This document shows positions 1 through 6,435 of a stretch of DNA of 9,289 bases, piece after piece. The position numbers and the translations under genes were made by a program. Origin of the DNA: Desulfobacterales bacterium (GTDB lineage Bacteria > Desulfobacterota > DSM-4660 > Desulfatiglandales > Desulfatiglandaceae); the NCBI GenBank assembly GCA_021107495.1, contig JAIOSR010000281.1, forward strand, positions 1 through 9,289. The letters are read 5' to 3'. Every line of letters starts with the position of its first letter. Within the stretch, counting starts at the first letter, position 1. The notes beneath the pieces were generated by a model. That model did no database searches, had not been told where the DNA came from, and saw nothing but the letters and a program-made list of their open reading frames with translations.

Positions 1-202
1 CAGTAGGAAACGTGCACATTATCTCATCGCCAATCGTCTTGATTACCGTGCCATTATACCGAGCAGTCACGTCTGAAAAAAGAGAAAGGCAGGTGCCGAT
101 AAGGTTCTGGGCGATTTTATCACCCAGGGTTTCGTACAGGTTAGTGCTCTTGGCAATGTCAGCGAATAGAATCGCAAGAGTATCAGTTTCTCGGGTCGCC
201 AT
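1..202 (-). CDS. Class III adenylate/guanylate cyclase, N-terminal part (gene cut by window edge)
   Basis: Translating the minus strand from the ATG at 202 gives 67 residues before the window ends. They match the start of a class III nucleotide cyclase catalytic domain. The first core strand reads LAILFADIAKST (residues 9-20), with the first metal-binding Asp at D15. The hairpin NGTVIKTIGDEIMCTF (50-65) carries the second metal Asp, D59. These enzymes make cAMP or cGMP from ATP or GTP, usually as dimers. The substrate-specifying residues lie in the missing part, so cAMP versus cGMP cannot be told. The domain begins almost at residue 1, with no N-terminal sensor or membrane segment, so any regulatory domain would have to be C-terminal. 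The gene lies 66 bp downstream of the PP2C phosphatase on the same strand and is probably co-transcribed with it. The Shine-Dalgarno sequence is weak. Confidence 0.85.
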   Translation of the reverse strand, partial: MATRETDTLAILFADIAKSTNLYETLGDKIAQNLIGTCLSLFSDVTARYNGTVIKTIGDEIMCTFPT

Positions 203-268
203 ACTGTTTTTCCGTGAAAAAAAATCTTTCGGTTAACTAAACGCGCCGTATTTTTTTACATGGTGAAG

Positions 269-1060
269 TTAAAGCCCACAGGCCACTACGCTAGTATTAT
301 CCTTGCCGCCTGCATCATTTGCGGCATCAACCAGTCGTGTCGCAATATCATCCACCTTATCTTCACTCTTCAATATCTCCGCAATCTGATCATCCGTGAC
401 CATATCGGTAAGCCCGTCACTGCAGAGGATGTATATGTCATTTTGCCGCCATTTATCCCATTCAATATCTGCAATGACCGCTGCATTGGGCCCGATGGCC
501 CTTGTAATAACGTTCTTGCCCGGTTCCTGGCCGATCTTTCCGTTACTCTCCCATTCCTCATGTGCGGAATGATCGACGGTAAGACGCTTCAAACCGGAAT
601 CCCTCCATCTGTACAGGCGGCTGTCCCCGACGTGAAACCACAATACGTATTGACCTTCAACCAGGACCAGCCCCACTACGGTTGTGCCCATATATCGCTC
701 AAGACGCAGCTTCTGGTTGCGCTCGTACAGGGTGGAAGATGCCTTGTCGATAGCCTCGTCTACCAGAGAAAAGAGGCATGCTATTTCAGATGGGACACCA
801 TCCACGCCGGTGATATCCTGGAGTTCCTCGGCCATCAATTTCGGATCTAAGTATTCGGAAATAACCTTGATCGCTGTCTGGCTGGCCTCAGCCCCCCGTT
901 CATGCCCCCCCATCCCATCACAAAGCAGCAAGAAATGTCCTGCCTTATCGAGCCATATCGAATCTTCATTCTCGGTCCTCACATGTCCGGTATCCGAGAC
1001 TCCACTTGCCACAAGACCGGAAGACTCCACTTTAATATTTACGTGTCCATCTGAATTCAT
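269..1060 (-). CDS. PP2C-family (PPM) Ser/Thr protein phosphatase
   Basis: This 263-residue single-domain protein has every PP2C motif in order: RTENEDS (28-34), CDGMGG (47-52), MGTTVVG (124-130), HVGDSRLY (143-150), VDHS (162-165), NVITRAIG (183-190), CSDGLTDMV (213-221) and GGKDNTSVV (251-259). The metal-binding aspartates D33, D48, D215 and D254 are intact, so an active Mn/Mg-dependent phosphatase that removes phosphate from Ser/Thr is expected. There is no signal peptide or membrane helix, so it should be cytoplasmic. The flap segment between DHS and the ITRAIG motif is shorter than in the second PP2C of this window (5644-6426). The two are therefore diverged paralogues, not a recent duplication. 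The ATG at 1060 is preceded by GAGTG four bases upstream and by a good promoter (1093-1122). The partial cyclase gene follows. A role opposing a Ser/Thr kinase, possibly the one at 6436-8244, is inferred. Confidence 0.93.
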   Translation of the reverse strand: MNSDGHVNIKVESSGLVASGVSDTGHVRTENEDSIWLDKAGHFLLLCDGMGGHERGAEASQTAIKVISEYLDPKLMAEELQDITGVDGVPSEIACLFSLVDEAIDKASSTLYERNQKLRLERYMGTTVVGLVLVEGQYVLWFHVGDSRLYRWRDSGLKRLTVDHSAHEEWESNGKIGQEPGKNVITRAIGPNAAVIADIEWDKWRQNDIYILCSDGLTDMVTDDQIAEILKSEDKVDDIATRLVDAANDAGGKDNTSVVACGL

Positions 1061-1092
1061 TGGTCACTCGCACAAATATGGGTGTTTTTAAT

Positions 1093-1122
1093 AGTATACA
1101 CAAAATGATACCTCATCGTCAA
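1093..1122 (-). promoter_or_regulatory. Sigma70-type promoter of the phosphatase-cyclase unit
   Basis: On the minus strand TTGACG (1122-1117) is separated by 18 bases from TATACT (1098-1093), each one mismatch from the sigma70 consensus. Transcription would start near 1086, leaving a 5' leader of about 26 bases before the ATG at 1060. The match is to consensus only and has not been tested. Confidence 0.65.
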
Positions 1123-1284
1123 CCGCTATTCGTACCATCCTGAGCCAAGGGTTCCATATGTAGTAAAATCCCCCGGGTTATCAGGCATAGTTGCCTCAAC
1201 CTTAACTTCCGGCATTACTTTAGCCGTTTGCAATATTCCTGTATTCTTTAAATGGCAAAGATGTTACAATTTTTGCAGGGACAC

Positions 1285-1303
1285 AAAAAAGGGTAATTTA
1301 CCC
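1285..1303 (-). terminator. Possible intrinsic terminator (minus strand)
   Basis: GGGTAA (1291-1296) and TTACCC (1298-1303) form a 13-base palindrome. Read on the minus strand it is followed at once by six T residues (1290-1285). The stem is short (5 bp with a 3-base loop, at most 6 bp), so termination would be weak or partial. It would end transcripts from the minus-strand promoter at 1389-1418 after about 95 nt. Confidence 0.3.
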
Positions 1304-1388
1304 GTGAATGTGCCATGTGCCTGCAATAAACCCGGTGAAACGGCATGTGACCATACGAAAAACAGAGTACAAAGACTGATAACGGGGG

Positions 1389-1418
1389 ACTATAACCGGA
1401 ATACACCCATGCTGTCAA
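1389..1418 (-). promoter_or_regulatory. Outward sigma70-type promoter on the left arm of the inverted repeat
   Basis: On the minus strand a perfect TTGACA (1418-1413) lies inside the left arm of the inverted repeat. It is followed after 18 bases by TATAGT (1394-1389), one mismatch from TATAAT. The predicted start is near 1382. The transcript could be a short RNA ending near 1285, or it could read through to the phosphatase gene at 1060 as a second promoter. Confidence 0.5.
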
Positions 1419-1458
1419 GTTATGAAATCGTAAAGCGATTTCATAACTTGACAGCATG
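1408..1458. repeat. Perfect 23-bp inverted repeat, candidate operator
   Basis: The left arm 1408-1430 and right arm 1436-1458 are exact reverse complements separated by the 5-base spacer TAAAG. Both arms contain the -35 hexamer TTGACA pointing outward, and both matching -10 boxes lie outside the repeat. Neither predicted transcript would include the hairpin, and no T run follows it. A DNA-level role, such as a shared binding site for a dimeric or multimeric regulator of both promoters, is therefore more likely than an RNA terminator. A remnant of a small mobile element cannot be excluded. Confidence 0.75.
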
Positions 1459-1476
1459 TCGCTGACATTCTATAAA
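1448..1476 (+). promoter_or_regulatory. Sigma70-type promoter of the three-gene operon
   Basis: A perfect TTGACA (1448-1453), inside the right arm of the inverted repeat, is spaced exactly 17 bases from TATAAA (1471-1476). The predicted start near 1483 gives a leader of about 60 bases before the ATG at 1543. Because the -35 box lies within the inverted repeat, a protein bound there would be expected to block RNA polymerase. Confidence 0.7.
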
Positions 1477-1542
1477 TATATATTTAGGGATATATTGGCC
1501 TTTGAATCCTGTCCGCAGTGACCAAATTCCCATTAGGAATTC

Positions 1543-4500
1543 ATGTTCATGACCGTTCCGAGATCGATTACCATAACGCTCTGGGTCTTTTTAGTCCTTT
1601 TCTGTGCAGGTTTAGCTGCAAAAGGTCTGCTTGCCCTCTCTGAAAACAAGGGGTCCAATGCGGAACACAATTATGCACTCATTATCGGAATAAGCCGTTA
1701 TGATAAGTGGACAAGTCTCAAGAGCCCTTCGAAGGACGCCCGGGAAATCGCAAGGATTCTTACTGAAAAATATGATTTCAAGAAAGAAAAGATTAAACTT
1801 CTCACGGACGAAACAAAAGAAACACCTACCTTAGTGACAATCCTCTCCCTTTTGGACGACTACATGTCCGAACTCACGGAACAAGACAACCTCCTTGTCT
1901 TTTTCTCCGGGCAGAGCACTGAAGACGAAAAGGGAGAGACCTACTGGATACCGAAAGATGGGGCAAAAAAAGCCAAAAGGACATGGTTGAGACATTCGGA
2001 GCTCTGCAAGGATTTCTTTGCTTCCCCGCACTTCAAGGCAAAAAGCGTTTGTATCATATCAGACTCCATGTTCTCGGGCAAACTGGTCAAACCATCGGCC
2101 ATTACACTCTCCCCCTTTGACCTGCGATATCCGGAAAAAATAAGAGAGAAGGCATTAAACGGTTCCCGGGAAGTCATTGCCTTTGGCGATCGCCACTGGC
2201 CAGGGAGCAAACGCACTGACGGCTTCGGGCTTTTCACCTATTACTTGCGCAGGGCAATGTTAAATAACTGGCTGAAAGTTATTGATATTGAAAACCTGCT
2301 TTTCACGCAAAAAGCCATATTTGAGACAAGCAAGATCGCCGGAACAAAGCTCTTGCGGGGCAGGCTCAGGAAGGCCCGACTCGAAAAGGACGGCCAGTTC
2401 ATTATTACGCGCGTCATATCCCCTCCGGTTGTCGACGTGATGGAGACGAATGTGAGCCCGAAAAAGGGCTACCAGGGTGACAAATTCATTTTTCAGGCAA
2501 AGACCAGTGACTCCGCCTTTGAAGTATATGTTGAGGCAGGAGGCCGGCAACACCTTATGGAAGGAGCCGGTAGACAGTGGAAAAAATCCATCAAAATAGC
2601 CAGTTTGGGCACAACCCGGTTGAGGATAATCGCGAGAAACAGCGATGACATCGAGGGTAAACCAAAGGACATCCAGCTTACGACCATAAGAAGGGTGGCC
2701 AATCTGGTCAATATAAAAGACGCACGCGTAACCCCGAAGAGGGGTTGGGGAGGAAATGATTTTCGATTCAGGGTCACCACGGACGTACCCGCTCAAAAAG
2801 CCTCGTTGATTATGGGAGGGAAACGATTTGAGATGAAGGGTTCCGGTACAAAATGGAATCTGACGAAGAGGATTGAGGACGTAGGGACCCTCGATTTTTC
2901 AGTGATTGCAGCAAATGAGGATGGGGCCGAAGGCCGTTCAAAGGGCGGCATCCTTGTTGTAAAAGCACCTTTAGTCGATATTGTTGAGATAAAGGCTGCG
3001 CCGGCCACGGGCTATGCCGGAGATGAATTTCTGATCACGGCCAGGGCGGACCGGCCTGCAAAAACCGTTTCGCTCAAAATCGACGGTGTTACATATCCCA
3101 TGGAAGGCTCAGGAGTAGACTGGCGCTTCAAAAGAAGCATAAAGGGAATAGGAAAGAAAGAATTTGCCGTCATTGCCAAAAATATTGAGGGTTCCGAGGG
3201 TCTTTCCAAAAACGGAAATATTTTGACCCGGAAAAGACCCATAGTCATTCCGAATGTTGCAGAAGTTTCCGTAAGCCCCGAAAAACCTTACACCGATCAG
3301 ACCTTTGCCATCCAGGTCAAGACTACCGGGCCCGCCGATGAAGTATTTGTGGAAATTGAGGGCAAGAAGCACGTCATGGAAGGTGCCGGTACCGAATGGA
3401 AGTATCTTACCCAGTTAGCGAGTATCGGCACCAGCACATACAAGGTGGTGGCAAAAAATAGCGAGGGCAAACCGGGTCTTTCCAAAAGCGGGAGTATCTT
3501 GACCCGCAAGAGGCCATTGCCCATACCGGATGTTGCAGAAATTTCCGTGAACCCGAAAAAACCATACACTGAAGAAACCTTTGCCATCCGGGTGAAGACT
3601 ACTTCGCCTGCCGACGAGGTGTACGTGGAGCTGAAAGGGAAGAAGCATCTCATGAAGGGTGAGGGTAATGAATGGAAATACCTGACCCGGTTAGCCAGCA
3701 TCGGTCCAACCAAATTCAGGGTCATAGCCAAGAACAAAGACGGCAAGCAGGGCCTCACAAAGGACGGCCTGGTCTCGATCGCGAAACGAATTGCGGAGGC
3801 CATAGATGTGGTAAGGGCGGATGTGGTCCCGAAAAAGGGATACCCCGGTCAGGAATACATGTTTGAAGCCACAACCGCCACTCCGGCCAAAAGCGTGTCT
3901 CTTATTATTGAAGATAAGCCCTATAATATGACCGGCTCCGGGACCAGGTGGTCCCTGAAAAAGAAGGTCGAGGATCTGGGCACCATATCCTACGCCATGG
4001 TTGCCAAGAACGAAGATGGCATTGAAGGCGGTTCCAGGATCGGAACGCTCCTCATCAAAGCACGTTCAGTCAGCGTTGTAGAGGTTAAGACATCTCCGGA
4101 AACGGGCTATGCCGGAGATTCATTCAGTATTACCGTAAAAACGGACAACCCTGCAAGCGCAGTTTCCCTGGAGTTGGATGGTGTAACGTATAAGATGAAA
4201 GGAGCAGGCCGGGAGTGGGTCTTCAAACGGAAGATACAGGAGGTGGGTAAGAAAAAATTTACAATCATAGCCAAAAACCTCGAAGGCGTCGAGGGCCTTG
4301 CAAAAAGCTCAGACATACTGACAAAAAAGAGACTGCTGACCATCCCGGACGTGGCATCGGTTGACGTCAAGGTTGTCAGCCCCGGCAAGGGATATACGGG
4401 AGACAGTTATCTGGTCAAGGCGGATACAAGTGAGCCCGCTGATGAAGTCTATGTAGAGATCGAAGGCAAGAAGTTCGCCATGAAGGGCGCGGGCACCAAA

Positions 4501-5631
4501 TGGGAATACACGGCCAAGATAGACAAGTTAGGCGCCAACAAATATACGGTGGCCGCCTTGAACAGAGAGGGTAAGCAGGGTCTCGCAAAAAGCGGGAATA
4601 TACTGACCAAAAAGAGGCCACTGGCCATTCCGGATGTGGCGTCGGTTGACGTGAGCGTGGTGAGCCCGGGCGAAGGATACGTGGGAGACAGTTATCTGAT
4701 CAAGGTAAGCACGGCCGAGCCGGCAGAAAGTGTAACGGTAGATATTGAAGGAAAAAAATTCTCCATGGAAGGGGCCGGAACCGAATGGAAATACCTGACC
4801 CAGCTAAACAAGTTGGGCGTCAGCAAATATACGGTGGTGGCCGTTAACAAGGAGGGCAGGCAGGGCCTCACAAAGCAGGGTGAGATAAAAACGGCAATGA
4901 GACCCACGGCCCTGATCAATGTGGCAAAAGCGGAAGTGACCCCGGCCAAAGGATATGCAGGGAAAGAATTCACGTTCACGGCCAGCACGGACAGCCCCGC
5001 CAAAGGCGTATCCCTGGTAATAGGAAAAGATCGTTATGAAATGACCGGCTCCGGCACCGAATGGACCCTTAAGAAAAAAATGGAAAAGGCGGGGGACTTG
5101 GTATTTTACATGGTTGCCAAAAATGAAGATGACGTGGAAGGTGGTTCAAAGACCTCTGAACTTACCGTGGCCGAACTCAAAAAACGTTATTCGCGTAATA
5201 AAGACGGAACCGTAACGGATGCCATAACCGGAGAAGTCAAGAAAAGATTTATAGATAACGGTGACGGAACGGTAACGGATCTCTATAGCAACCTCATGTG
5301 GCTGAAATCACCCAAACAGGTTGCCCTCAAGTATGAAGATGCCGTAGAATACTGCGAAAATCTGAAGACCAAGGGCTATGAGGAATGGCGACTTCCCACG
5401 GTACAGGAATGGAGGGCTATCATGGATAAAACACAAAAAAATCCTTCCCTTCCACCCGGGCATCCCTTTGTCAACATTCCTACGCAGACCGGGTACTGGT
5501 CAAAGACAAGGCATAAATTCGGCCCTTTATACGTCTGGCAGGTCACCCTGTGGTACGGCAAAGCAGGGCATTTGAGTAAAAAGAAATATGGTAATGTCTG
5601 GCCCGTCAGATATGCCGAATTACAGAAATAA
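1543..5631 (+). CDS. Exported pseudo-caspase with ten Ig-like repeats and C-terminal DUF1566 domain
   Basis: This 1362-residue protein has three parts. Residues 9-32 are a hydrophobic signal peptide or anchor (ITITLWVFLVLFCAGLAAKG); the C21 context is not a good lipobox. Residues 41-290 follow the bacterial caspase-like (peptidase C14) pattern: NYALIIGISRYD (43-54), LLVFFSGQ (117-124), YWIPKDG (134-140), CIISDSMFSG (170-179) and SREVIAFGD (208-216). The catalytic SGHG and DSC motifs have become SGQS and DSM, so His and Cys are replaced by Q124 and M176 and proteolysis is not expected. Residues 296-1209 hold ten repeats of about 90 residues, predicted as beta-sandwich Ig-like from their alternating strands, with conserved GYxGD, PAxxV, MxGxGTxW and AKNxEG elements. 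Residues 1235-1362 are a DUF1566/Lcl C-terminal domain (RFIDNGDGTVTDLYSNLMWLK, EEWRLPTVQEW, GYWSKT), preceded by a partial duplicate of its opening motif (1215-1226). It is first in the operon. AGGA at 1535-1538 supports the ATG at 1543; 1549 is the alternative. An envelope scaffold, sensor or ligand role is inferred. Confidence 0.85.
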   Translation: MFMTVPRSITITLWVFLVLFCAGLAAKGLLALSENKGSNAEHNYALIIGISRYDKWTSLKSPSKDAREIARILTEKYDFKKEKIKLLTDETKETPTLVTILSLLDDYMSELTEQDNLLVFFSGQSTEDEKGETYWIPKDGAKKAKRTWLRHSELCKDFFASPHFKAKSVCIISDSMFSGKLVKPSAITLSPFDLRYPEKIREKALNGSREVIAFGDRHWPGSKRTDGFGLFTYYLRRAMLNNWLKVIDIENLLFTQKAIFETSKIAGTKLLRGRLRKARLEKDGQFIITRVISPPVVDVMETNVSPKKGYQGDKFIFQAKTSDSAFEVYVEAGGRQHLMEGAGRQWKKSIKIASLGTTRLRIIARNSDDIEGKPKDIQLTTIRRVANLVNIKDARVTPKRGWGGNDFRFRVTTDVPAQKASLIMGGKRFEMKGSGTKWNLTKRIEDVGTLDFSVIAANEDGAEGRSKGGILVVKAPLVDIVEIKAAPATGYAGDEFLITARADRPAKTVSLKIDGVTYPMEGSGVDWRFKRSIKGIGKKEFAVIAKNIEGSEGLSKNGNILTRKRPIVIPNVAEVSVSPEKPYTDQTFAIQVKTTGPADEVFVEIEGKKHVMEGAGTEWKYLTQLASIGTSTYKVVAKNSEGKPGLSKSGSILTRKRPLPIPDVAEISVNPKKPYTEETFAIRVKTTSPADEVYVELKGKKHLMKGEGNEWKYLTRLASIGPTKFRVIAKNKDGKQGLTKDGLVSIAKRIAEAIDVVRADVVPKKGYPGQEYMFEATTATPAKSVSLIIEDKPYNMTGSGTRWSLKKKVEDLGTISYAMVAKNEDGIEGGSRIGTLLIKARSVSVVEVKTSPETGYAGDSFSITVKTDNPASAVSLELDGVTYKMKGAGREWVFKRKIQEVGKKKFTIIAKNLEGVEGLAKSSDILTKKRLLTIPDVASVDVKVVSPGKGYTGDSYLVKADTSEPADEVYVEIEGKKFAMKGAGTKWEYTAKIDKLGANKYTVAALNREGKQGLAKSGNILTKKRPLAIPDVASVDVSVVSPGEGYVGDSYLIKVSTAEPAESVTVDIEGKKFSMEGAGTEWKYLTQLNKLGVSKYTVVAVNKEGRQGLTKQGEIKTAMRPTALINVAKAEVTPAKGYAGKEFTFTASTDSPAKGVSLVIGKDRYEMTGSGTEWTLKKKMEKAGDLVFYMVAKNEDDVEGGSKTSELTVAELKKRYSRNKDGTVTDAITGEVKKRFIDNGDGTVTDLYSNLMWLKSPKQVALKYEDAVEYCENLKTKGYEEWRLPTVQEWRAIMDKTQKNPSLPPGHPFVNIPTQTGYWSKTRHKFGPLYVWQVTLWYGKAGHLSKKKYGNVWPVRYAELQK
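2428..5169 (+). repeat. Ten tandem Ig-like repeat units in a four-unit higher-order pattern
   Basis: Repeat units start near residues 296, 388, 477, 569, 661, 753, 842, 934, 1029 and 1124 of the pseudo-caspase protein. They fall into three sequence classes in the order C-A-B-C, C-A-B-C, C-A. Class A units (2, 6, 10) share an EDxGT or similar turn and AKNEDxxEGGS. Class B units (3, 7) share GYAGD, DGVTY and an xxGKKxF stretch. Class C units share EGKKH or EGKKF with an (I/V)PDVA lead-in. Equivalent units lie 365 residues apart (1 to 5, 2 to 6, 3 to 7, 4 to 8), or 368 and 371 apart after a 3-residue insertion in units 8 and 9. This points to duplication of a block of about 1095 bp. Confidence 0.8.
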
Positions 5632-5643
5632 AGAGGGTTTTTG

Positions 5644-6426
5644 ATGGAATTTGTCACCATTGGAAGCGCAACCCATGCAGGCATGAAAAGGCAGGAAAAC
5701 CAGGACTATCATGCCTGGCATTCACCCGAGGACGGCAGCAAAAAAGGGATACTGCTGGCCCTGGCCGACGGCATGGGTGGTCGATACGGGGGGTCTACGG
5801 CCTCAAAAATTGCGGTTGATGTTCTCATTGAAACGTATTATAAGGATATGTCTCACAGTATTTCCGAATCATTGGAAAAGGCATTTCAGAAGGCAAATGA
5901 AGAAGTTAATGCCAGGGGCCGTACGGATATAAATTTAGCGGGAATGGCCTCGACCCTCACCGCTGTTGTGTTGAAACCGGACGGGATGCACTATGCCCAT
6001 GTGGGGGACAGCAGGGGTTATATCATCTATAAAAACGAAATCAGACAATTCACTGCAGATCATTCATTTGTGGCGGACCTGATAAAAGCCGGACAGATCA
6101 CGGAAGAAGAGGCGGAGACACACCCTGAAAAAAATATTATTACCAGGGCAATCGGCCTTGAATCCGAATTAAGAGTGGATGCGCCCGCTGAGCCGCAAAC
6201 CATAAAAAAAGATCAGTATATACTGTTGTGCTGTGACGGTCTTCACGGCGTTGTTTCAAATGAAGGGATTATGAGCACCGTGTATGAATATAAGGATCCG
6301 GAATTGATATGCGAGAAACTGGTGGAAAAGGCAAACGAGCATGGCGGACCTGATAACATCACCGTGGTGATAGCAAGGGTGGACAGAATCGGTTTGATGA
6401 GCAGGATCATGAATCTCGTGAGGTGA
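5644..6426 (+). CDS. PP2C-family Ser/Thr protein phosphatase co-encoded with the kinase
   Basis: This 260-residue, single-domain PP2C phosphatase is of the type usually paired with bacterial Hanks kinases (PrpC/Stp/PppA group). Motifs in order are MKRQENQD (14-21), LADGMGG (40-46), GMASTLTAVVL (100-110), HVGDSRGY (119-126), TADHSFV (137-143), a full flap with IKAGQITEEEA (147-157), NIITRAIG (164-171), CCDGLHGVV (196-204) and GGPDNITVV (234-242). The metal ligands D21, D42, D198 and D237 are all present, so it should be active. No signal peptide or membrane helix is visible, placing it in the cytoplasm with the kinase domain. I start it at the ATG 5644, because GAGGG lies six bases before it, rather than at the in-frame TTG 5641. 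It begins 12 bp after the pseudo-caspase gene and ends 9 bp before the kinase gene. It most likely dephosphorylates the kinase or its substrates. Confidence 0.95.
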   Translation: MEFVTIGSATHAGMKRQENQDYHAWHSPEDGSKKGILLALADGMGGRYGGSTASKIAVDVLIETYYKDMSHSISESLEKAFQKANEEVNARGRTDINLAGMASTLTAVVLKPDGMHYAHVGDSRGYIIYKNEIRQFTADHSFVADLIKAGQITEEEAETHPEKNIITRAIGLESELRVDAPAEPQTIKKDQYILLCCDGLHGVVSNEGIMSTVYEYKDPELICEKLVEKANEHGGPDNITVVIARVDRIGLMSRIMNLVR

Positions 6427-6435
6427 TCGTTTTTC

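Larger units (their letters stand above)
1123..1542. other. Control region between divergent units; no convincing protein gene
   Basis: This gap of about 420 bp separates the minus-strand phosphatase/cyclase unit from the plus-strand operon. It holds the 23-bp inverted repeat (1408-1458) with an outward promoter on each side, a small palindrome plus A/T run (1285-1303) that could terminate a minus-strand transcript, and an imperfect direct repeat in which CCCGTGAATGTGCCATGTG (1301-1319) resembles CCCGGTGAAACGGCATGTG (1331-1349). Short open frames exist on both strands, for example 1304-1465 plus and 1248-1457 minus. Both run through the inverted repeat and neither resembles a known protein family. 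Confidence 0.6.

Noticed and set aside
260..850. Open frame of 196 codons on the plus strand
   Set aside because: It is fully antisense to a PP2C gene in which all catalytic motifs are intact, and its translation has no family features.
1248..1457. Open frame of 69 codons on the minus strand
   Set aside because: Its start lies inside the inverted repeat, upstream of the predicted minus-strand transcription start. The product has no recognisable family and the palindrome explains part of the frame.
1408..1458. Inverted repeat as a rho-independent terminator
   Set aside because: No T run follows it on either strand, and both promoters that use its arms start transcription outside it.
1304..1465. 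Open frame of 53 codons from a GTG on the plus strand, with a loosely placed AAGGG upstream
   Set aside because: It runs straight through the perfect inverted repeat and the -35 box of the operon promoter, has no ATG near its start and resembles no known protein.
1597..1611. Lipoprotein signal in the large protein (LVLFC around Cys21)
   Set aside because: The residue before Cys is Phe and the following sequence is still hydrophobic, which does not fit a lipobox. An ordinary signal peptide or anchor fits better.
3297..3803. Several long minus-strand open frames within the repeat region of the large gene
   Set aside because: They recur at the repeat period because the coding repeats have a similar base composition. 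They are mirror frames of the Ig-like array.
2428..5169. CRISPR array or DNA-level satellite
   Set aside because: The repetition is at protein level in one continuous frame, with units of about 270 bp that differ in sequence and no spacers.
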